8,793 nt of DNA from Lachnoclostridium sp. UBA1781. GTDB taxonomy: Bacteria; Bacillota; Clostridia; Lachnospirales; Lachnospiraceae. The notes under the pieces were generated by a model. The model saw only the letters and a program-made list of their open reading frames with translations. It had not been told where the DNA came from and made no database searches. The DNA is taken from assembly GCA_002315495.1 (NCBI GenBank), contig DCGJ01000096.1, positions 1 through 8,793 on the forward strand, in the 5' to 3' direction. The position numbers and the translations under genes are program-made. This document shows, one piece after another, positions 5,889-8,793 of the stretch; the first letter of the stretch is position 1; every line of letters starts with the position of its first letter.

Positions 5889-5917
5889 TTGGCTTTTTGG
5901 ATAAAATAACACATATT
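5889..5917 (+). promoter_or_regulatory. Tentative promoter for the ABC exporter operon
   Basis: TTGGCT (5889-5894) and CATATT (5912-5917) are 17 bp apart; each matches consensus at four of six positions. It is the best spaced pair I find in the gap and would start transcription near 5924, just before the possible leader ORF. A weak promoter of this sort would fit activator-dependent expression. Confidence 0.3.
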
Positions 5918-5940
5918 TCCGTGCTGAAAACAGGGTGGAA

Positions 5941-6033
5941 ATGCAGAAAACGACATTTTTTTTCGAAGGTAAAAGGGGTAGGATAGCGCAAAGAAACGGA
6001 TTAAGTTTTTGGTATAGGGGTAATCATCGATGA
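5941..6033 (+). CDS. Possible 30-codon leader ORF overlapping the ABC exporter start
   Basis: ATG 5941 opens a 30-aa reading frame (MQKTTFFFEGKRGR..., ending WYRGNHR) whose TGA stop shares the ATGA with the ABC start codon at 6030. AGGGTGG (5932-5938) lies just upstream as a possible but closely spaced ribosome binding site. The peptide is basic and matches no family I know. The exporter's own site (GGGG at 6017-6020, 9 nt away) is mediocre, so coupling from this frame could help its translation. In Bacillus subtilis the leader peptide BmrB controls the related bmrCD exporter by attenuation, but no clear terminator hairpin is seen between 5941 and 6030. It may be a chance ORF. Confidence 0.3.
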   Translation: MQKTTFFFEGKRGRIAQRNGLSFWYRGNHR

Positions 6034-7808
6034 AAGAACGAGAAAGAACAACAAGCCCTGTTCGATGGCTGTTTTCGGACCTGAAGGGCTTCCGGGCACT
6101 GTATGTGTTCGGTATGGTATTAACCGTGGTATACAATTTCATGCAGCTTACGGTACCGGTGTTCTGCCAGTATCTTGTAGACCTGTTTTTGGATGTCACA
6201 GATACGGCAAAGTCAGCCTACAATCTGGAGCATCACAAGGACTGGCTGTTTTGGCTGGTAGCCGGAATGATTGGGTTTACCTTCCTGAGAACGGTAGTGG
6301 TATATCTGGACTGCATGATCTATGAGCATGTCTCCCAGGGGATGTTATATCGAATTCGTAACCGACTGTTCCGAAAGATACTGAATCAGGACATGGAGTT
6401 TTACGATACCTTCCGCACCGGCGATTTGATGACGCGACTGACAGGTGACTTGGATGCGGTCCGTCATATGATGGCCTGGGTTGTGCGTGTTGTCATTGAG
6501 TGTGCCGCACTGCTTCTGTCGGCGGTCATTTACTTTTTCTATATGGACTGGCTGATGGCGATCTGCGTACTGGCACTGTCACCACTCATTTGTGTGGTTA
6601 CCATCGCATTTAAGAAGAAGGTTGCGCCGATGCACAAGGCACTTCGTGAGAAGCTTTCCGAGCTCAATACTGCAGCACAGGAAAACATCTCCGGATATCG
6701 TGTGGTCAAGGCATTTGCAAGAGAAGAGTACGAGATGGAACGCTTCCAAGAGAAGAATGTGGAGTTTTCCAATGCAAGAAAGGAAACCGCTCTGCTGTGG
6801 CTTCGTTACTTCCCTGCGATTGAAGGCTGTGCAGATGCACTTCCTGTCATTCTGATGTTATTTGGTGGAATCTTTTTGATAAACGGCCGCATCTCTATGG
6901 GTGAGTATGTGGCTTACTCCGGTCTTCTTTGGACCGTAGCGAACCCGATGCGTAACTTCGGTAGTATCATCAATGAATTTCAGCGGTTCCATTCCGCGGC
7001 CCAGAAGGTTATGGAGCTTGATTACACCGAGCCGGGCATTGTGTCTCCGGAACATGCAGACAAAGGTCGCAAGGTGGTCGGAAAGGTACGTTTCGAAAAT
7101 GTGCATTTCTCCTATGGTGACCATCCGATTTTGGACGGAATTAACCTGGAGATTGAGCCGGGGCAGACCATCGCCATTATGGGCGAGACCGGTAGTGGCA
7201 AGACGTCATTGATTCAGCTGATTCCGAGGTTCTACGATGCGAATTCGGGACGTATCCTGATCGACGATACGGATGTGAAGGAATGGGATATGCATGCCCT
7301 TCGTTCCGGAATCGGTATGGCAACGCAGGATGTGCTGTTGTTCTCGGATTCCATTGACGGAAACATTGCCTATGGGGATTCTCATATGCCGGAGGATAAC
7401 GTCAAATGCATGGCAAAACGTGCCGCGGCATCGGAGTTCATCGATTCCATGCCGGAGGGGTACAATACGATTATCGGTGAGCGAGGCGTCGGTCTTTCCG
7501 GCGGTCAGAAGCAGCGAATCTCTCTGGCCCGCGCCATGGCGATTCACCCGGGCATTTTGATTCTGGATGATACGACCTCGGCGGTTGATATGGAGACCGA
7601 GAAGCGGATTCAGAACAGTCTGAAGGAGATTCAGCACGTGTGCACGAAGATTGTCATTGCACAGCGAATCTCTTCGACAAAGGATGCCGATCAAATCTAT
7701 ATTTTGGAGCATGGCCGAATCACGGAGCATGGTACCCACGAAGAGCTGCTGGCGAAAAAAGGGTACTACTATGAGGTTGCAAAACTTCAGAACGGAGGTG
7801 AGTTGTAA
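6030..7808 (+). CDS. Heterodimeric ABC exporter subunit with degenerate ATPase site (TMD-NBD, BmrC/TM287-like)
   Basis: The protein is 592 aa, a full half-transporter. The membrane domain (about 20-325) has six predicted helices, roughly at 24-44, 72-93, 150-170, 173-194, 268-286 and 292-312. The ATPase domain (about 350-590) has Walker A GETGSGKT (385-392), Q-loop Gln433, signature LSGGQ (489-493), Walker B LILD ending at Asp513, and D-loop SAVD (517-520). Two key residues are changed: the catalytic Glu after Walker B is Asp514 (LDDTTS), and the switch-loop His is Gln545 (VIAQRIS). This pairing marks the degenerate partner of heterodimeric exporters such as TM287/288 and BmrCD, so it should need the next gene's product for ATP hydrolysis. 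It sits in the cytoplasmic membrane. Likely cargo is drugs, lipids or peptides; nothing here tells which. The ATG start has GGGG at 6017-6020. Its stop overlaps the next start. Confidence 0.95.
   Translation: MKERERTTSPVRWLFSDLKGFRALYVFGMVLTVVYNFMQLTVPVFCQYLVDLFLDVTDTAKSAYNLEHHKDWLFWLVAGMIGFTFLRTVVVYLDCMIYEHVSQGMLYRIRNRLFRKILNQDMEFYDTFRTGDLMTRLTGDLDAVRHMMAWVVRVVIECAALLLSAVIYFFYMDWLMAICVLALSPLICVVTIAFKKKVAPMHKALREKLSELNTAAQENISGYRVVKAFAREEYEMERFQEKNVEFSNARKETALLWLRYFPAIEGCADALPVILMLFGGIFLINGRISMGEYVAYSGLLWTVANPMRNFGSIINEFQRFHSAAQKVMELDYTEPGIVSPEHADKGRKVVGKVRFENVHFSYGDHPILDGINLEIEPGQTIAIMGETGSGKTSLIQLIPRFYDANSGRILIDDTDVKEWDMHALRSGIGMATQDVLLFSDSIDGNIAYGDSHMPEDNVKCMAKRAAASEFIDSMPEGYNTIIGERGVGLSGGQKQRISLARAMAIHPGILILDDTTSAVDMETEKRIQNSLKEIQHVCTKIVIAQRISSTKDADQIYILEHGRITEHGTHEELLAKKGYYYEVAKLQNGGEL
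7794..7800 (+). promoter_or_regulatory. Ribosome binding site of the second ABC gene, inside the first
   Basis: GGAGGTG lies within the last codons of the first ABC gene, 7 nt before ATG 7808. With the TAATG junction it points to coupled translation of the two subunits in equal amounts. Confidence 0.85.
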
Positions 7809-8793
7809 TGGCTAGAAATACCTATGCACAGGACGAAGCCTTAGAAACTCCGTTTAATATCAAGAACCTTCTGAGAGCGAAGGTCTATCTGAAAAAGTAT
7901 AAGAAGAAAATGATTCTGGCGCTGGTTTTATCCTGGCTTGCAGCGGCGACAAGCCTGCTTCATCCGTACATTACCAGAACCGCACTGGATAAGGTGGTTC
8001 CGTCCGGAAATATTCGAAACCTGATTTATCTGTCCATACTGATGCTTGGCATTTATGCCGTCAGCATCACCTTCTCCACCATTCGTTCCCGTATTATGAC
8101 GAAGGTCGGACAGGATATGATTTTTGACATTCGTACCGATGTGTTCAAGCATTTGCAGGAGCTTCCGTTTACTTATTATGACGACCGGCCTCAGGGAAAG
8201 ATTCTGATTCGTGTCGTGAACTACGTGAACTCTGTTTCGGATATGCTCTCGAACGGCATCATTAACGTGGTGCTCGAGGTCATCAATATGGTCATGATTG
8301 TGGTGTTCATGTTCCTTACCAGCGTAAAGCTTTCTCTTGTAATTCTTGCCGGTGTTCCGATTCTTACGATGTTTATGATCTACATAAAGAACCATCAGCG
8401 TAAGGCCTGGCAACAGGTGTCCAATAAGAATTCGAACCTGAACGCTTATCTGCAGGAGAATATTGTCGGCGCCCGTGTGACCCAGATTTTCACTCGTGAA
8501 GAGGAAAATGCGGAGATCTTCGACACACTGTCCCAGCAGTGCCGTGCGACCTGGCTGGACGCAGTCAAGTATTCCAACCTGGTATGGCCGGCCATCGATA
8601 ACGTAAACGTATGGGTTCGTGGCGGAATCTATCTGGTGGCTTTGTTGTTACTCGGGCCGAAGGGCGTTACCATCGGTGTGATTGTAGCGATGAGTTCTTA
8701 TGCGGCACGCTTCTGGCAGCCGATTCTGAACCTTGGAAATCTGTTCAATACCTTTATCAATAACATCGCATACCTGGAGCGAATCTTTGAAAC
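7808..8793 (+). CDS. ABC exporter partner subunit, membrane domain (3' end outside window)
   Basis: ATG 7808 overlaps the TAA of the preceding gene by one base (TAATG). The frame stays open for 328 codons to the window end, so the gene is incomplete. The protein begins MARNTYAQDEALETPFNIKNLLR, followed by the six-helix type IV exporter membrane domain: first helix about 38-53, then about 74-92, a pair at about 155-195 (including VINMVMIVVFMFLTSV), and a later pair from about 270. Landmarks are VGQDMIFDIRTDVFKHLQEL (residues about 100-119), FTYYDDRPQGKILIRV (about 121-136) and YLQENIVGARVTQIFTREEE (about 216-235), all standard in this family. The ATPase domain is beyond the edge. Because its partner lacks the catalytic Glu and switch His, this subunit is expected to carry the intact ones, which can be tested on the flanking sequence. 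Confidence 0.93.
   Translation, partial: MARNTYAQDEALETPFNIKNLLRAKVYLKKYKKKMILALVLSWLAAATSLLHPYITRTALDKVVPSGNIRNLIYLSILMLGIYAVSITFSTIRSRIMTKVGQDMIFDIRTDVFKHLQELPFTYYDDRPQGKILIRVVNYVNSVSDMLSNGIINVVLEVINMVMIVVFMFLTSVKLSLVILAGVPILTMFMIYIKNHQRKAWQQVSNKNSNLNAYLQENIVGARVTQIFTREEENAEIFDTLSQQCRATWLDAVKYSNLVWPAIDNVNVWVRGGIYLVALLLLGPKGVTIGVIVAMSSYAARFWQPILNLGNLFNTFINNIAYLERIFE

Noticed and set aside
7928..8413. Minus-strand 161-codon open frame near the window end
   Set aside because: It is antisense to the membrane domain of the second ABC subunit, which has a clear start, ribosome binding site and family motifs.

Overview
The window looks like chromosomal DNA from a Firmicute, most likely a clostridial gut or rumen lineage such as Lachnospiraceae. 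This is inferred from strong GGAGG-type ribosome binding sites, two GTG starts, AT-rich sigma-A-like promoters, compact intrinsic terminators and the gene families present. No species can be named from the sequence alone. I see no tRNA, rRNA, CRISPR array, transposase, integrase or phage gene.

Layout: (1) 2-160 (+) is the C-terminal end of a TIM-barrel sugar-phosphate isomerase/epimerase-like protein, closed by a terminator at 163-199. (2) 200-528 has no gene but is full of inverted repeats: a 193-nt multi-hairpin element at 271-463, then two minus-strand terminators. (3) 529-1479 (-) encodes a two-domain GNAT acetyltransferase. (4) A 197-bp divergent promoter region leads into 1677-3845 (+), an intracellular GH31 alpha-glycosidase with a GTG start. 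(5) 4112-4795 (+) is trmO, the methyltransferase acting on tRNA t6A37. It converges on an AraC regulator at 4854-5747 (-) across a shared bidirectional terminator. (6) A 282-bp control region holds the araC promoter, a perfect CRP-type palindrome, an 11-bp direct repeat and a possible 30-codon leader ORF. (7) 6030-7808 (+) and 7808 to beyond the window end (+) encode the two halves of a heterodimeric ABC exporter, coupled by a TAATG overlap.

How the genes fit together: the GH31 enzyme, the isomerase-like fragment and the cupin-AraC regulator fit a carbohydrate-scavenging lifestyle, but each transcription unit has its own signals and nothing proves a shared pathway. The best-supported functional unit is the exporter pair. 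Its first subunit has a degenerate ATPase site (Asp for catalytic Glu, Gln for switch His), as in the TM287/288 and BmrC/BmrD type of multidrug exporter. The divergently transcribed AraC gene is a candidate regulator of it.

No convincing wholly new system is visible. The items most worth a second look are the 271-463 structured element, the araC/ABC control region with its CRP-like site and possible leader ORF, and the altered acetyl-CoA loop of the GNAT protein.
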